64,000 nt of DNA. Origin: Umezawaea endophytica. GTDB taxonomy: Bacteria; Actinomycetota; Actinomycetes; Mycobacteriales; Pseudonocardiaceae. The notes beneath the pieces are model-generated. The model was given only the letters and a program-made list of their open reading frames with translations, was not told where the DNA came from and ran no database searches. Location: assembly GCF_025061645.1 (NCBI RefSeq), contig NZ_JANYMP010000002.1, forward strand, positions 186,001-250,000. The letters are read 5' to 3'. Position 1 is the first letter of the stretch; every line of letters begins with the position of its first letter. Position numbers and translations under genes: made by a program. This document shows positions 33,021 through 42,164 of this stretch, one piece after another.

Positions 33021-34658
33021 TCAGAGGTCGGTGACGGTGCCGTTTGCCACTGAGAGCCTGCGGGTTGTGTGTACGGCGTCCAGCATGCGGCGGTCGTGGG
33101 TTACCAGCAGCAGGGTGCCGGTGTAGGACTCCAGGGCTGATTCGAGTTGTTCGATCGCTGGTAGGTCCAGGTGGTTGGTGGGTTCGTCCAGGACCAGGAG
33201 GTTGACGCCGCGGGCCTGTAGCAGTGCCAGGGCTGCGCGGGTGCGTTCGCCTGGGGACAGGGACGCCGCTGTGCGTAGTACGTGGGCTGCTTTGAGGCCG
33301 AACTTCGCCAGCAGGGTGCGGACGTCGGCGGGGGTCATGTCCGGTACTTCCAGTTCGAACGCGTCCACCAATGGTTGTTCGCCCAGGAAGAGGCCGCGGG
33401 CCTGGTCGATTTCGCCTACGACCACGCCGTTGCCGAGGGTGGCGTGGCCCTCGTCCAGTGGGACGCGGCCCAGCAGGGCGCCCAGGAGCGTCGACTTGCC
33501 CGCGCCGTTGGTGCCGGTGATGGCCACGCGGTCCGCCCAGTCGATCTGGAGGTTGACCGGGCCAAGGGTGAAGTCGCCTCGGGTCACCACGGCGTTGCGC
33601 AGGGACGCCACGATGGCGCCCGCGCGGGGCGCCGGGGCGATCTCCATCCGCAGCTCCCACTCCTTGCGGGGCTCCTCCACGACGTCCAGGCGTTCGATCA
33701 TGCGTTCCGTCTGCCTGGCCTTCGAGGCCTGCTTCTCGGTCGCCTCGGTGCGGGACGCGCGGCCCTTCTTGTCGTTGTCGGTCTGCTTGCGGCGGGCGTT
33801 CTTCACGCCCTTCTCCATCCACGCGCGCTGCATCCGGCCGCGCGCTTCCAGCGCCGCCTTGGTGTCGGCGAACTCCTCGAACTCCTCGCGGGCGTGCCTG
33901 CGGGCCACCTCGCGCTCCTCCAGGTACGCCGCGTAGCCGCCGCCGAACGTCCGCACCTGCTGCTGGGCGAGGTCGAGTTCGACGACGCGGGTGACGGTGC
34001 GGGCGAGGAACTCGCGGTCGTGGCTGACCACGACCGTGCCCGCGCGGAGTTCGCCGACGAACCTCTCGAGGCGGTCGAGGCCGTCCAGGTCGAGGTCGTT
34101 GGTCGGCTCGTCGAGCAGGAAGATGTCGTAGCGGCTGAGCAGCAGGGACGCCATGCCCGCGCGGGCGGCCTGACCGCCGGAGAGCGACGTCATCGGCTGG
34201 TCGAGGCTGACCGCGAGACCCAGGTCGGCGACGACCTCGACCGAGCGCTCCTCCAGGTCCGCGCCGCCCAGCGCGAGCCAGTTCTCCAGCGCGTCGCCGT
34301 ACTCGTCGTCCGAACCCGACGTGCCCATGCTCAACGCCTCGGTCGCGGCATCCAGGACGCGCTGCGCGAAGGCCACGCCCGTGCGGCGGGCCAGGAACTC
34401 GCGCACGGTCTCGCCCGGCCGCCGGTCCGGCTCCTGCGGGAGGTGGCCGACGGTCGCGGACGGCGGGCTCAGCCGGACGGTGCCCTGTTCGGCCGGGATG
34501 AGGCCGGCGAGGGTGCGCAGCAAGGTCGACTTGCCCGCGCCGTTGACGCCCACCAAGCCGATGACGTCACCGGGTGCGACCACCAGTTGGAGGTCGGAGA
34601 ACAGGACGCGGTCGCCGTGTCCGGCCGCGAGGTCCTTGGCGACGAGGGTGGCGCTCAT
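33021..34658 (-). CDS. ABC-F family ATPase (ribosome-associated)
   Basis: A 545-residue soluble protein with two ATPase domains and no membrane segment, as in ABC-F translation factors and antibiotic-resistance ribosome-protection proteins. First domain: Walker A GVNGAGKST (residues 37-45), signature LSGGQAARAG, Walker B FLLDEPTNDLD. A charged linker (the ribosome-probing arm, about residues 235-325) is rich in Arg/Lys/Glu. Second domain: GTNGAGKST, LSPGERTRA, LVLDEPTNHLD. It acts in the tRNA exit or peptidyl-transferase site in known members. A terminator-like hairpin lies 22 bp upstream of the ATG, directly after tRNA-His, raising the possibility of attenuation control. Confidence 0.9.
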   Translation of the reverse strand: MSATLVAKDLAAGHGDRVLFSDLQLVVAPGDVIGLVGVNGAGKSTLLRTLAGLIPAEQGTVRLSPPSATVGHLPQEPDRRPGETVREFLARRTGVAFAQRVLDAATEALSMGTSGSDDEYGDALENWLALGGADLEERSVEVVADLGLAVSLDQPMTSLSGGQAARAGMASLLLSRYDIFLLDEPTNDLDLDGLDRLERFVGELRAGTVVVSHDREFLARTVTRVVELDLAQQQVRTFGGGYAAYLEEREVARRHAREEFEEFADTKAALEARGRMQRAWMEKGVKNARRKQTDNDKKGRASRTEATEKQASKARQTERMIERLDVVEEPRKEWELRMEIAPAPRAGAIVASLRNAVVTRGDFTLGPVNLQIDWADRVAITGTNGAGKSTLLGALLGRVPLDEGHATLGNGVVVGEIDQARGLFLGEQPLVDAFELEVPDMTPADVRTLLAKFGLKAAHVLRTAASLSPGERTRAALALLQARGVNLLVLDEPTNHLDLPAIEQLESALESYTGTLLLVTHDRRMLDAVHTTRRLSVANGTVTDL

Positions 34659-34679
34659 GCAGGGGTCTCCAGACGTGAA

Positions 34680-34712
34680 AACGCCCCCTGACCTGCTAGG
34701 TCAGGGGGCGTT
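34680..34712 (-). terminator. Intrinsic terminator between tRNA-His and the ABC-F gene
   Basis: A perfect 15-bp stem (AACGCCCCCTGACCT with its complement) and a 3-nt loop, followed on the minus strand by TTTTCAC. It lies 5 bp after tRNA-His and 22 bp before the ABC-F start. It terminates the tRNA transcript and could also attenuate the ABC-F gene. Confidence 0.88.
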
Positions 34713-34716
34713 CGCT

Positions 34717-34793
34717 TGGGGTGAGTGACGGGACTTGAACCCGCGACACCTGGGATCACAACCCAGTGCTCTGCCAGCTGAGCTACACCCACC
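34717..34793 (-). tRNA. tRNA-His (anticodon GTG)
   Basis: On the minus strand the acceptor GTGGGTG (with the extra 5' G typical of tRNA-His) pairs with CACTCAC. The D-arm contains GCTCAGCTGGCAGAGC, the anticodon loop TTGTGAT has anticodon GTG, and the T-arm contains GGTTCAAGTCC. The 3' CCA is encoded. Confidence 0.95.
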
Positions 34794-34856
34794 AAGACCG
34801 GTTGACCGGCGAGAAGAAGCATAGCGTGTGCACCGGTCAGGTCTGAAATCGGGTGG

Positions 34857-35468
34857 TCAGCCCAGTCCGTCGGCCTTCAGGAGCTCCGCCGCGACGGCCT
34901 GGGCCTGCTCCGAACTCGGGCCGGGCGGGGCCACGAACGCGGTGCGCCGGTAGTACGCGAGTTCGCGGATGGACTCCTTGATGTCCGCCAGCGCGCGGTG
35001 CGAGAGGCCCTTCTCCGGCTGCGCGTAGTAGATGCGCGGGTACCAGCGCCTGCACAGCTCCTTGATCGACGACACGTCGATCATCCGGTAGTGCAGGTGG
35101 GCGTCGAGCGCGGGCATGTCGCGGGCGATGAAGCCGCGGTCCGTCGCGATCGAGTTGCCCGCGAGCGGGGCGGTGCGCGGGTCCGGCACCCACTCCTTGA
35201 TGTACGCGAGGACCTGGGCCTCGGCGTCGGCGATGCTGACGGTCGACCGCCGCACCTCCTCGGTCAGGCCGGACTTCGCGTGCATCTCCACGACGACCTG
35301 GGGCATGCCGGCGAGCGCGTCGTCGTCCGCGTGGATCACGACGTCCACGCCTTCGCCGAGCACGTTGAGATCCGCGTCGGTGACCAGCGCGGCGATCTCG
35401 ATCAGGGCGTCCTTCCCGAGTTCGAGGCCGGTCATCTCACAGTCGATCCACACCAGACGATCCATCAC
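34857..35468 (-). CDS. orn: Oligoribonuclease
   Basis: A 203-residue DEDDh 3'-5' exoribonuclease that degrades 2-5-nt RNAs, including the pGpG and pApA made from cyclic dinucleotides. Exo I is [11 protein letters not shown] with Asp9 and Glu11. Exo II is [16 protein letters not shown]. Exo III contains LSHRALADI with the His and Asp. Length matches the family (180-215). It is divergent from the HerA-like gene with an 83-bp shared promoter region. The ATG ATG start is firm; either Met is possible. Confidence 0.96.
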   Translation of the reverse strand: MMDRLVWIDCEMTGLELGKDALIEIAALVTDADLNVLGEGVDVVIHADDDALAGMPQVVVEMHAKSGLTEEVRRSTVSIADAEAQVLAYIKEWVPDPRTAPLAGNSIATDRGFIARDMPALDAHLHYRMIDVSSIKELCRRWYPRIYYAQPEKGLSHRALADIKESIRELAYYRRTAFVAPPGPSSEQAQAVAAELLKADGLG

Positions 35469-35551
35469 CCGCGAGAGCCTAGTCTCTCTTGACCTTGGGG
35501 ACGTCCGCGCTTCGAGTGGCGCGTCCCCGCGACCTCATTACGCTGGTGCGA

Positions 35552-37075
35552 ATGACTCAGCAGCAGTCCGCGGCGGCCGAGATCGCGGCCGGGTACGCGT
35601 CGGCCGGTCCGGCGGTCGAACTCGGTGCGGTCCTGGTGGACGGCGCTGTCGAGCCCACCGCGCACGTGCGGCTGCCGCTCGCGATGATGAACCGGCACGG
35701 GCTCGTCGCGGGCGCGACCGGCACCGGCAAGACGAAGACCCTCCAGTTGATCGCGGAGCAGTTGTCCGCCGCCGGCGTGCCCGTCGTGATGGCGGACGTG
35801 AAGGGTGACCTTTCCGGACTGTCGCAGGCGGGCTCCGGCAACGACCGGATCACCAGCCGGGCCGCGGAGACGGGTGACGACTGGGAGCCGCGGGCGCACC
35901 CGGTGCGGTTCCTGTCGCTCGGCACGGGCGGCGCGGGTGTCCCGGTGCGCGCGACGATCACCAGCTTCGGCCCGATCCTGCTGTCGAAGGTGTTGGGGCT
36001 CAACGACACGCAGGAGTCGACGCTCGGGCTGATCTTCCACTGGGCCGACACCCGCGGTCTGGCGCTGCTGGACACCAAGGACCTCCGCTCGGTGATCAAC
36101 CACCTCACGAGCGAGGAGGGCAAGGCGGACCTGAAGGGCATCGGCGGCGTGTCGTCCGCGACGGCGGGGGTGATCCTGCGGTCGCTGGTCAACCTCGAAG
36201 CCCAGGGCGGCGACACGTTCTTCGGCGAGCCCGAGCTGGACCCGGCCGACCTCATGCGCCAGGTCGACGGCAAGGGCGTGATCACGCTCCTCGAGCTGGC
36301 CGAGCTCCAGTCGAAACCGGCCCTGTTCTCCACGTTCCTGATGTGGCTGCTGGCCGAGCTGTTCCAGGAGCTGCCGGAGGAGGGCGACCTGGACCAGCCG
36401 AAGCTGGTCTTCTTCTTCGACGAGGCGCACCTGCTGTTCGCCGACGCGTCGAAGGCGTTCCTGGAGCAGATCACCCAGACCGTGAAGCTGATCCGGTCCA
36501 AGGGCGTCGGCGTCTTCTTCTGCACGCAGCTCCCGACGGACATCCCGAACGACGTGCTCTCGCAGCTCGGCGCCCGCGTGCAGCACGCGTTGCGCGCGTT
36601 CACCCCGGACGACCAGAAAGCCTTGTCCCGCACGGTGAAGACCTATCCGACGTCGACGCACTACGACCTGGAGAAGGCGCTGACGTCGCTGGGCACCGGC
36701 GAGGCGATCGTGACCGTGCTCAGCGAGAAGGGCACGCCGACGCCGGTCGCGTGGACCAGGCTGCGCGCGCCCCGGTCGCTCATGGACACCATCGGGCAGG
36801 ACGCGATCAGGCAGGCCGCGGCCTCGTCCGACCTGCACGGCAAGTACGCCGAGACGATCGACCGCGAGTCCGCCTACGAGAAGCTGACCGCGAAGGTCGT
36901 GCCGCGGGCCGAGGAGGGGCGGCCCGAACCGGAGGAGAAGGAGCGCCAGGACCCCGGTCTGGTGGAGAAGGTGCTCGGGAACTCCGCCGTGAAGTCGTTC
37001 CTGCGGTCAGCGGCCAGCGCCATCGGCCGCGAGATCACCCGCGGCCTCTTCGGCACCGCGCGGAAGCGCAGGTGA
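35552..37075 (+). CDS. HerA-like DUF853 ATPase
   Basis: A 507-residue AAA-type motor protein of the HerA/FtsK superfamily (helicase HerA-like, DUF853). Walker A is GATGTGKTKT (residues 54-63) and Walker B VFFFDEAHLLF; an ALRAFTPDDQ segment lies near residue 350. The C-terminal tail (RAEEGRPEPEEKERQ) is charged. It probably moves along DNA; partner nuclease NurA is absent. ATG 35552 was chosen (protein MTQQQSAAAEI); a start 63 bases upstream is less likely. The last 69 bases overlap the convergent MFS gene. Confidence 0.86.
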   Translation: MTQQQSAAAEIAAGYASAGPAVELGAVLVDGAVEPTAHVRLPLAMMNRHGLVAGATGTGKTKTLQLIAEQLSAAGVPVVMADVKGDLSGLSQAGSGNDRITSRAAETGDDWEPRAHPVRFLSLGTGGAGVPVRATITSFGPILLSKVLGLNDTQESTLGLIFHWADTRGLALLDTKDLRSVINHLTSEEGKADLKGIGGVSSATAGVILRSLVNLEAQGGDTFFGEPELDPADLMRQVDGKGVITLLELAELQSKPALFSTFLMWLLAELFQELPEEGDLDQPKLVFFFDEAHLLFADASKAFLEQITQTVKLIRSKGVGVFFCTQLPTDIPNDVLSQLGARVQHALRAFTPDDQKALSRTVKTYPTSTHYDLEKALTSLGTGEAIVTVLSEKGTPTPVAWTRLRAPRSLMDTIGQDAIRQAAASSDLHGKYAETIDRESAYEKLTAKVVPRAEEGRPEPEEKERQDPGLVEKVLGNSAVKSFLRSAASAIGREITRGLFGTARKRR

Positions 37076-38419
37076 CCGCTTGATCCGCAGCGACAGCAGC
37101 GCCGCCCCGATGCTCAGCCCACCCGCCACGAAGAACGTCAGCGCGTAGTCCCCGAAGTGGTCGCGCGCCAGACCGGCGGCCGTGGCCGCGATGGCCGCGC
37201 CGATCTGGTGCGACGCGAACACCCAGCCGAACACGACCGGACCGGCCTCGCCGAAGATCTCCCGGCACAGCGCGACGGTCGGCGGCACGGTCGCGACCCA
37301 GTCCAGGCCGTAGAAGATGATGAACACCAGCATGCTCGGGTGCACGGAACTGGCGAAGAGCTGCGTCAGCAGCAGGAGCGAGACGCCGCGCAGCAGGTAG
37401 TAGACGGCCAGCAGGACCCGCGAGTCGACCTTGTCGGTCAGCCAGCCGGAGAAGATCGTGCCGACGATGTCGAACAGCCCGACCAGCGCCAGCAGGCCCG
37501 CGGCCGTCGTGGACGGCATGCCGTGGTCGTGCGCGGCCGGGATGAAGTGCGTGCCCACGAGCCCGTTCGTGGTCATCCCGCAGATGGCGAACCCGACCGC
37601 CAGGTACCAGAACGACCGCGTGCGCGCGGCCGTCCGCAGGGCGTTGACCGCGTTGCGCGCCGCGCCGCCGGTGGCGACCGGGGGAGTCACGACCTCGGTG
37701 CCGCCGTACAGCGGCAGCCCCAGGTCGGCCGGGTGCTCCCGGAGCAGGAAGTACGCCAGCGGCACGACGAGCAGCGCCGCACCGGCGATGACCAGCGACG
37801 AGGCGCGCCAGCCCGAGGACTCGGCGAGTCCGGCGATCACCGGCAGGAACACCAGTTGACCGGTGGCGCCGCCCGCGGTGAGCACGCCGGTCACCAGGCC
37901 GCGGTGCTTGACGAACCAGCGGCCGGTGATGGTCGCGACGAACGCGAGCGCCATCGACCCGGTGCCCAAACCGACCAGCACGCCCCACAACAGCACCAAC
38001 TGCCAGCTCGCCGTCATGAACACCGTCAGACCGCTGCCGACCGAGACCAGCAGCAGCGCGAGGCTGACCACCCGGCGCACGCCGAAGCGGTTCATCAGCG
38101 CGGCGGCGAACGGGGCGGTGAGGCCGAAGAGGAGCAGGTTGACCGACACCGCGAACGAGATCGTCGCCCGCGACCAGCCGAACTCCCGCTGCAACGGCTC
38201 GATCAGCGCGCCGGGAGCCGAACGGAACCCGGCCGCGCCGATGAGCGCGATGAACGCCACCGCGGCCACCACCCAGGCCCAGTGGAGGGTGCGGCCCGTG
38301 CGGGCCTCGCTCTGCTTCACCGGGCGAGCATCCGCCCATCCGACGTCTGTGGCCAGTGGCTGGGCGGCGGGCATGGCCGGAATCACGTCCTCCGGCCCGG
38401 AGCCGCCCGGAGGTGTCAC
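37007..38419 (-). CDS. Major facilitator superfamily transporter
   Basis: A 470-residue transporter with about 12 hydrophobic segments. It resembles the monocarboxylate/oxalate:formate antiporter type of MFS protein (an MNRFGVRRV loop after the second helix, and a long central loop with YGGTEVVTPPVATGG). The GTG start overlaps the upstream PH-domain gene stop (GTGA). The C-terminus overlaps 69 bases of the HerA-like gene on the other strand, an unusually long coding overlap. An ATG 15 codons downstream is an alternative start. Substrate is unknown. Confidence 0.82.
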   Translation of the reverse strand: MTPPGGSGPEDVIPAMPAAQPLATDVGWADARPVKQSEARTGRTLHWAWVVAAVAFIALIGAAGFRSAPGALIEPLQREFGWSRATISFAVSVNLLLFGLTAPFAAALMNRFGVRRVVSLALLLVSVGSGLTVFMTASWQLVLLWGVLVGLGTGSMALAFVATITGRWFVKHRGLVTGVLTAGGATGQLVFLPVIAGLAESSGWRASSLVIAGAALLVVPLAYFLLREHPADLGLPLYGGTEVVTPPVATGGAARNAVNALRTAARTRSFWYLAVGFAICGMTTNGLVGTHFIPAAHDHGMPSTTAAGLLALVGLFDIVGTIFSGWLTDKVDSRVLLAVYYLLRGVSLLLLTQLFASSVHPSMLVFIIFYGLDWVATVPPTVALCREIFGEAGPVVFGWVFASHQIGAAIAATAAGLARDHFGDYALTFFVAGGLSIGAALLSLRIKRSPALPRGAEEAAGDLAADGAGR

Positions 38420-39945
38420 GAAGGGCGGTCCACGCGTTCCAGGAACGGCCGCAGCAGGTCCGGCACGGCCGCGTCGGCCAGCAGCAGCCCGGTCTCCTCG
38501 TCGACGTCGATCACGTGGTAGACGCCGTCACCCGCCGCCGTCGTCGCCGACACCGTCGCCAACCCGGCCCTGCGCTGGAAGAACGACCGCGACACCCGCC
38601 AGCCGATGATGCCGCCGCGTTGCAGCGCAACGGTTTCCCGCAGCGCCGACCCGCTGCGCGTGACGAGGTAGCGGTCGGTCAGCGCGTGGCCGAGCGCCCG
38701 GTACCGGTCCCAGCCCATCAGCACCGCGAACGGCAGCAGCGCCAGCGCGGCCTGCCAGGCCCACGCGGGCGCGAAGTACGCGAGCACCCCGGCGAGCAGC
38801 AGCACCGGCAGCACGGCGCGCACGACCCGCCGCCGCAGCGCCACCAGCGGGTGCCGCCGCAACGTCGAACCGGTCGGGGACTCCGACTCGCGCAGCACCT
38901 CGTGCGCGACCCGGTGCGCCTCGGCGACCGGGGCCGGGGGCAGCAGCAGGCTGCTCTCGCCCTTGGTGCCGAGCCCCGTCGCCACGGCGGTGGTCCGCGC
39001 GCCGCGGCCCAGCCGCAGCAGCAACGGCTCCTGCACCTCGACGCCGCGCAGCCGGTCCTCGTCCACGGACACCGAGCGCGTGGTCAGCAGCCCGCGCCGC
39101 ACCCGCAGCGTGCCGTCGGCCTCGCGCGTGAGCCGGTAACCCCAGAACTGCACGACGTACACCAGCAGCGACGCGATCACGGCCAGCACCAGCACCACGC
39201 CGAGCAGCACCGCGATGGTCAGCGCGAGCGGCGCGTTCGTGACCCACTCGACCACGTCGTGCAGGCCCGAGAACGCCGACCGCCGCAGGTCCAGCTCCTG
39301 TGCGTAGTTCATCAGCACGCCGAACGTGCCACCGACGGCGACCAGGCCCGACAGCGTCAGCGGGGCGAAGCGCAGCCACTTCGGGTCCAGCTTCGCCAGC
39401 GGTTTGCTCGCCTCGTGCGGGGGCGCGTCGGCGTCCGTCGACACGACGACGACCCGCGCCCGGTCGAGCAGGAGTTGGCGCAGCCGCTCGGCTTCCTGCG
39501 ACGACACGGCGTCGAGCGTCACGCCGCCGTTCTCGCCCGCCTTCTCGTGCTGGCCGGTGCCGACCCGGATCGCGGACAGCCCGAACAGCCGGTGGCCCAG
39601 CTTCGCCGTCAGGTCGACGGTCCGGATGCGCTCCCTCGGCACGGCCAACCGCTTGCGCACCAGCAGACCCGTGTGCAGCTCCACCTGCTCGTCGGTGATC
39701 CGGTAGCGGGTGGTGAACCAGCTCAGCAGGCCGAACAGGACCACGAGGACGATGACGCCCACGCTCATCCCGATCCGCCACTTGTCGCCGCCGCCGAGCA
39801 CGATCAGGCCGACCAGCACGGGGACCAGGCCGAGCAGCTCGTTGAGCGGCCGCACCACCAGCATCCGCAGGTCGAGCCGGTGCCACTCCAGCGCGGGCGA
39901 GGCCTCCACGAGTTCGGGCGCGCTCGGGAACTCCGGCGCGGTCAC
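38416..39945 (-). CDS. Bacterial PH-domain membrane protein (YdbT-like)
   Basis: A 509-residue membrane protein with repeated bPH2 domains and three pairs of membrane helices. Each bPH2 unit shows a helix pair followed by YRIT/YRLT/YLVT and a loop with R.R...V.L (for example FTTRYRITDEQVELHTGLL, RERIRTVDL). The family is paired with YdbS-like proteins and has been linked to membrane-stress and antimicrobial resistance, but its biochemical role is unclear. GTG 39945 overlaps the stop of the smaller partner gene (GTGA). Confidence 0.83.
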   Translation of the reverse strand: MTAPEFPSAPELVEASPALEWHRLDLRMLVVRPLNELLGLVPVLVGLIVLGGGDKWRIGMSVGVIVLVVLFGLLSWFTTRYRITDEQVELHTGLLVRKRLAVPRERIRTVDLTAKLGHRLFGLSAIRVGTGQHEKAGENGGVTLDAVSSQEAERLRQLLLDRARVVVVSTDADAPPHEASKPLAKLDPKWLRFAPLTLSGLVAVGGTFGVLMNYAQELDLRRSAFSGLHDVVEWVTNAPLALTIAVLLGVVLVLAVIASLLVYVVQFWGYRLTREADGTLRVRRGLLTTRSVSVDEDRLRGVEVQEPLLLRLGRGARTTAVATGLGTKGESSLLLPPAPVAEAHRVAHEVLRESESPTGSTLRRHPLVALRRRVVRAVLPVLLLAGVLAYFAPAWAWQAALALLPFAVLMGWDRYRALGHALTDRYLVTRSGSALRETVALQRGGIIGWRVSRSFFQRRAGLATVSATTAAGDGVYHVIDVDEETGLLLADAAVPDLLRPFLERVDRPS

Positions 39946-40439
39946 GTGGCGTCTCCGGGGGTCGCGTCCGTGGTGGTGGTCAGCTCGTCGGCCAACCGCA
40001 CCGCGGACTCGTGGTCGAGCCCCTCGATCTGCACCGGACCGGCGGCCGACGCGGTCGTCACGGTCACCGTCGACAACCCCAGGAGTTGTTGCAGCGGACC
40101 GCGTTTCGTGTCCACGGTCTGGATCCGCGAGACCGGTGCGATGCGCCACTCCTGGCTCAGCCAGCCGGTCAGCGTGTACACCGCGACCGGCGTGGCCTCC
40201 CAGCGGTGCACCCGGAACCGCCAGCGGGGCATGACGACGGTGTGCGCGACCGCCAGCACGCCGGTCACGACCGCGGCCGTGAGCTGCCACGGCGGCGGCG
40301 AGTCCACGAACAGCAGCACGACGAGCTGCGGCACCAGCACGACCGTCCAGCCGATCACGGCGTGCAGGGTCCAAAGCGTGATCGACTTCCGGCTTACCTG
40401 GTGCCGCGGCGCACGCAGCCTCACCTGCTCAGTGGTCAC
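39942..40439 (-). CDS. Bacterial PH-domain membrane protein (YdbS-like)
   Basis: A 165-residue partner of the following gene. Two adjacent membrane helices (about 20-60) precede a single bPH2 domain with RFRVHRWEATPVAVYTLTGWL and RIAPVSRIQTVDTKRGPLQQL, the conserved PH signature. GTG 40439 was chosen; eleven upstream codons are in frame but less likely. YdbS-YdbT pairs form a membrane complex. The GTGA overlap with the next gene supports co-translation. Confidence 0.84.
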   Translation of the reverse strand: MTTEQVRLRAPRHQVSRKSITLWTLHAVIGWTVVLVPQLVVLLFVDSPPPWQLTAAVVTGVLAVAHTVVMPRWRFRVHRWEATPVAVYTLTGWLSQEWRIAPVSRIQTVDTKRGPLQQLLGLSTVTVTTASAAGPVQIEGLDHESAVRLADELTTTTDATPGDAT

Positions 40440-40495
40440 GACACCACTCTGCCTCAAGACCGGACCCCGCACTGGCCCGGCCTTGAGGTCGTGCG

Positions 40496-40648
40496 TCAGT
40501 TCGCCTGGTACGGCGGGGTGAACACCTCACCGGGTTCGGTCGTGACGTGCACGTCGGCCTGGGCGAGGCCGACGCCGAAACCACCGGTGATACCCAGGCA
40601 GAGCACCACCGCGACCAAGATCCGGCGGATAGAGTTCACAACCATCAT
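40496..40648 (-). CDS. Small secreted peptide (50 aa), unknown
   Basis: A 50-residue protein starting MMVVNSIRRIL at ATG ATG (40648/40645) behind a GGAGCTCG ribosome-binding site. Residues 8-30 form a signal peptide (hydrophobic AVVLCLGITGG), with cleavage expected after AQA. The mature part is about 19 residues, DVHVTTEPGEVFTPPYQAN, Pro/Thr-rich and free of cysteine. It is divergent from the HTH/TPR regulator with 69 bp between, suggesting local regulation. It could be a signalling peptide or a small cell-surface product; no family is recognised. Confidence 0.6.
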   Translation of the reverse strand: MMVVNSIRRILVAVVLCLGITGGFGVGLAQADVHVTTEPGEVFTPPYQAN

Positions 40649-40717
40649 CGAGCTCCGTTCGATTGGCAGCGGCTTTTGGAAGAACGCGAAGGCGCGAGCG
40701 CGGGCCCGCGAACGCAC

Positions 40718-41929
40718 GTGGGTACGGGATTCGGGGCGCGGCTGCGCGCCACGAGGCAGCGGCGCGGCTTGGCGCAGAAGGACCTCGCCTGCCCCGGTGT
40801 GTCGATGAGCTACGTGTCCCGGCTGGAATCCGGCCACCGCACACCGTCGTCCCAGGTGGTGCGGAAGTTGGCCGCCCTGCTGGAGGTCGACCCGAGCGAA
40901 CTGGTCGGCGACCGGACCGAGGTCGCGCAGGACCTGGCACTCGCCTGGTGCGAAGCCCTGATCGCCTACCACGACGGCGACGTCGACCGGGCCGTCGACC
41001 TGTTGGCCCTGCTCGGCCCGCGCACCGGCGGCGAGGTGTTCGGCTGGTGCGTGCAGTGGACCCGCGTCATGGTGCAGTCGAGGCTGGACGACGGGGCGGC
41101 GCTGCTGCGCGTCGCGGACCTGCTCCGGACGGGCTGGTCGCCGGGCCCGGCCGTGGACGCGCTGGTGGAGATCCAGCGCGCCGCCGCGTTCCGCGTGCTG
41201 GGCAGGCCGAACGACGCCGTGCGCGCCGCGCGGCTCGCGCTCGACCTCACCGGACGGGGCGGTGGCGACCAGGTCGCCAGGGTGCGGGTTCGCGCGCTGA
41301 TCGCGCTGTGCTCGGAACTGGTCGCGGCGGGACGGACCTCCGAGGCGGAGGCCGTGGCGGACCGGCTCGGTGACGAGGTCCGCGACCTGGGCTGCGACCG
41401 GCTGCTCATCTCGTCCTGGTGGGTGCGCGCGCGGGTGTTCGACCGGCTCGGCGACCGCGCCGCCGCGGCCCGGTGCATGGACCGCGCCCACGAGCTGGCC
41501 GGGACGTTCACCGGGGACCACGACTTCCGCTGCCGCGTCCGGCTGGCGTGGGCCGCCATCGGCCTGCGCGCGGAGGACCCGGACCTGGACCGGATCGCGG
41601 CGGGGCTGGACGAGGTCGAGGCCACGCCGTTCGGCAGGTCGTGCGAGGTGACCGCGCAGGCGAAGGCGCTGCGGGCCGAGGTCCTGCTGCGCCACGGGGA
41701 ACTGGACGGCTGCGAGCGGTTCGCCAGGCAGGCGCTGGACATCGGCGGCCTCGGCCAGGAGGACCGGCTGCGCTGCGCGCTGCTGCTGGTGCGGGTCGCG
41801 GACGAGTCCGACGACGCCTGCCGGGACGCTCGGGCACTGCTGGTCGGGCTGCTGGACGACGTCGCGCCCGAGGCGGTCGACCCGGTGCTCTGGCGGGACG
41901 TCGCACGGGTGGCGCTGCGGCAGCACTGA
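40718..41929 (+). CDS. XRE-type HTH regulator with TPR-like C-terminus
   Basis: A 403-residue regulator. An N-terminal HTH (about residues 4-60; GARLRATRQRRGLAQ, then SMSYVSRLESGHRTPS and LAALLEVDPSELV) binds DNA. The remaining 340 residues are alpha-helical TPR-like repeats, as in actinobacterial XRE-TPR regulators, some of which respond to peptide pheromones. I chose GTG 40718; the ribosome-binding site is poor. It lies divergent from the small secreted peptide at 40496-40648. Sensor partner is unknown. Confidence 0.78.
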   Translation: MGTGFGARLRATRQRRGLAQKDLACPGVSMSYVSRLESGHRTPSSQVVRKLAALLEVDPSELVGDRTEVAQDLALAWCEALIAYHDGDVDRAVDLLALLGPRTGGEVFGWCVQWTRVMVQSRLDDGAALLRVADLLRTGWSPGPAVDALVEIQRAAAFRVLGRPNDAVRAARLALDLTGRGGGDQVARVRVRALIALCSELVAAGRTSEAEAVADRLGDEVRDLGCDRLLISSWWVRARVFDRLGDRAAAARCMDRAHELAGTFTGDHDFRCRVRLAWAAIGLRAEDPDLDRIAAGLDEVEATPFGRSCEVTAQAKALRAEVLLRHGELDGCERFARQALDIGGLGQEDRLRCALLLVRVADESDDACRDARALLVGLLDDVAPEAVDPVLWRDVARVALRQH

Positions 41930-42164
41930 CGCCGCTCCGCGCACAGTTCCGCGCTCCAGCATCGCCGCACCGCCGCTCAGCTCTTCCGGACGCGCCCCGC
42001 GCACGTCCGACCGGAGCATGACACATGGGAGTCATGCTTTTCATCACCCAGTTATGCCGCACTTCGATAGGCAAATGACCCAACACCGTTAATCGGGTCG
42101 TCGGGTACAAGCCGCTGTCCGGGCGACGGGGCCGCCGCGATGACCCGGCGTTGTCATCCGCCGG

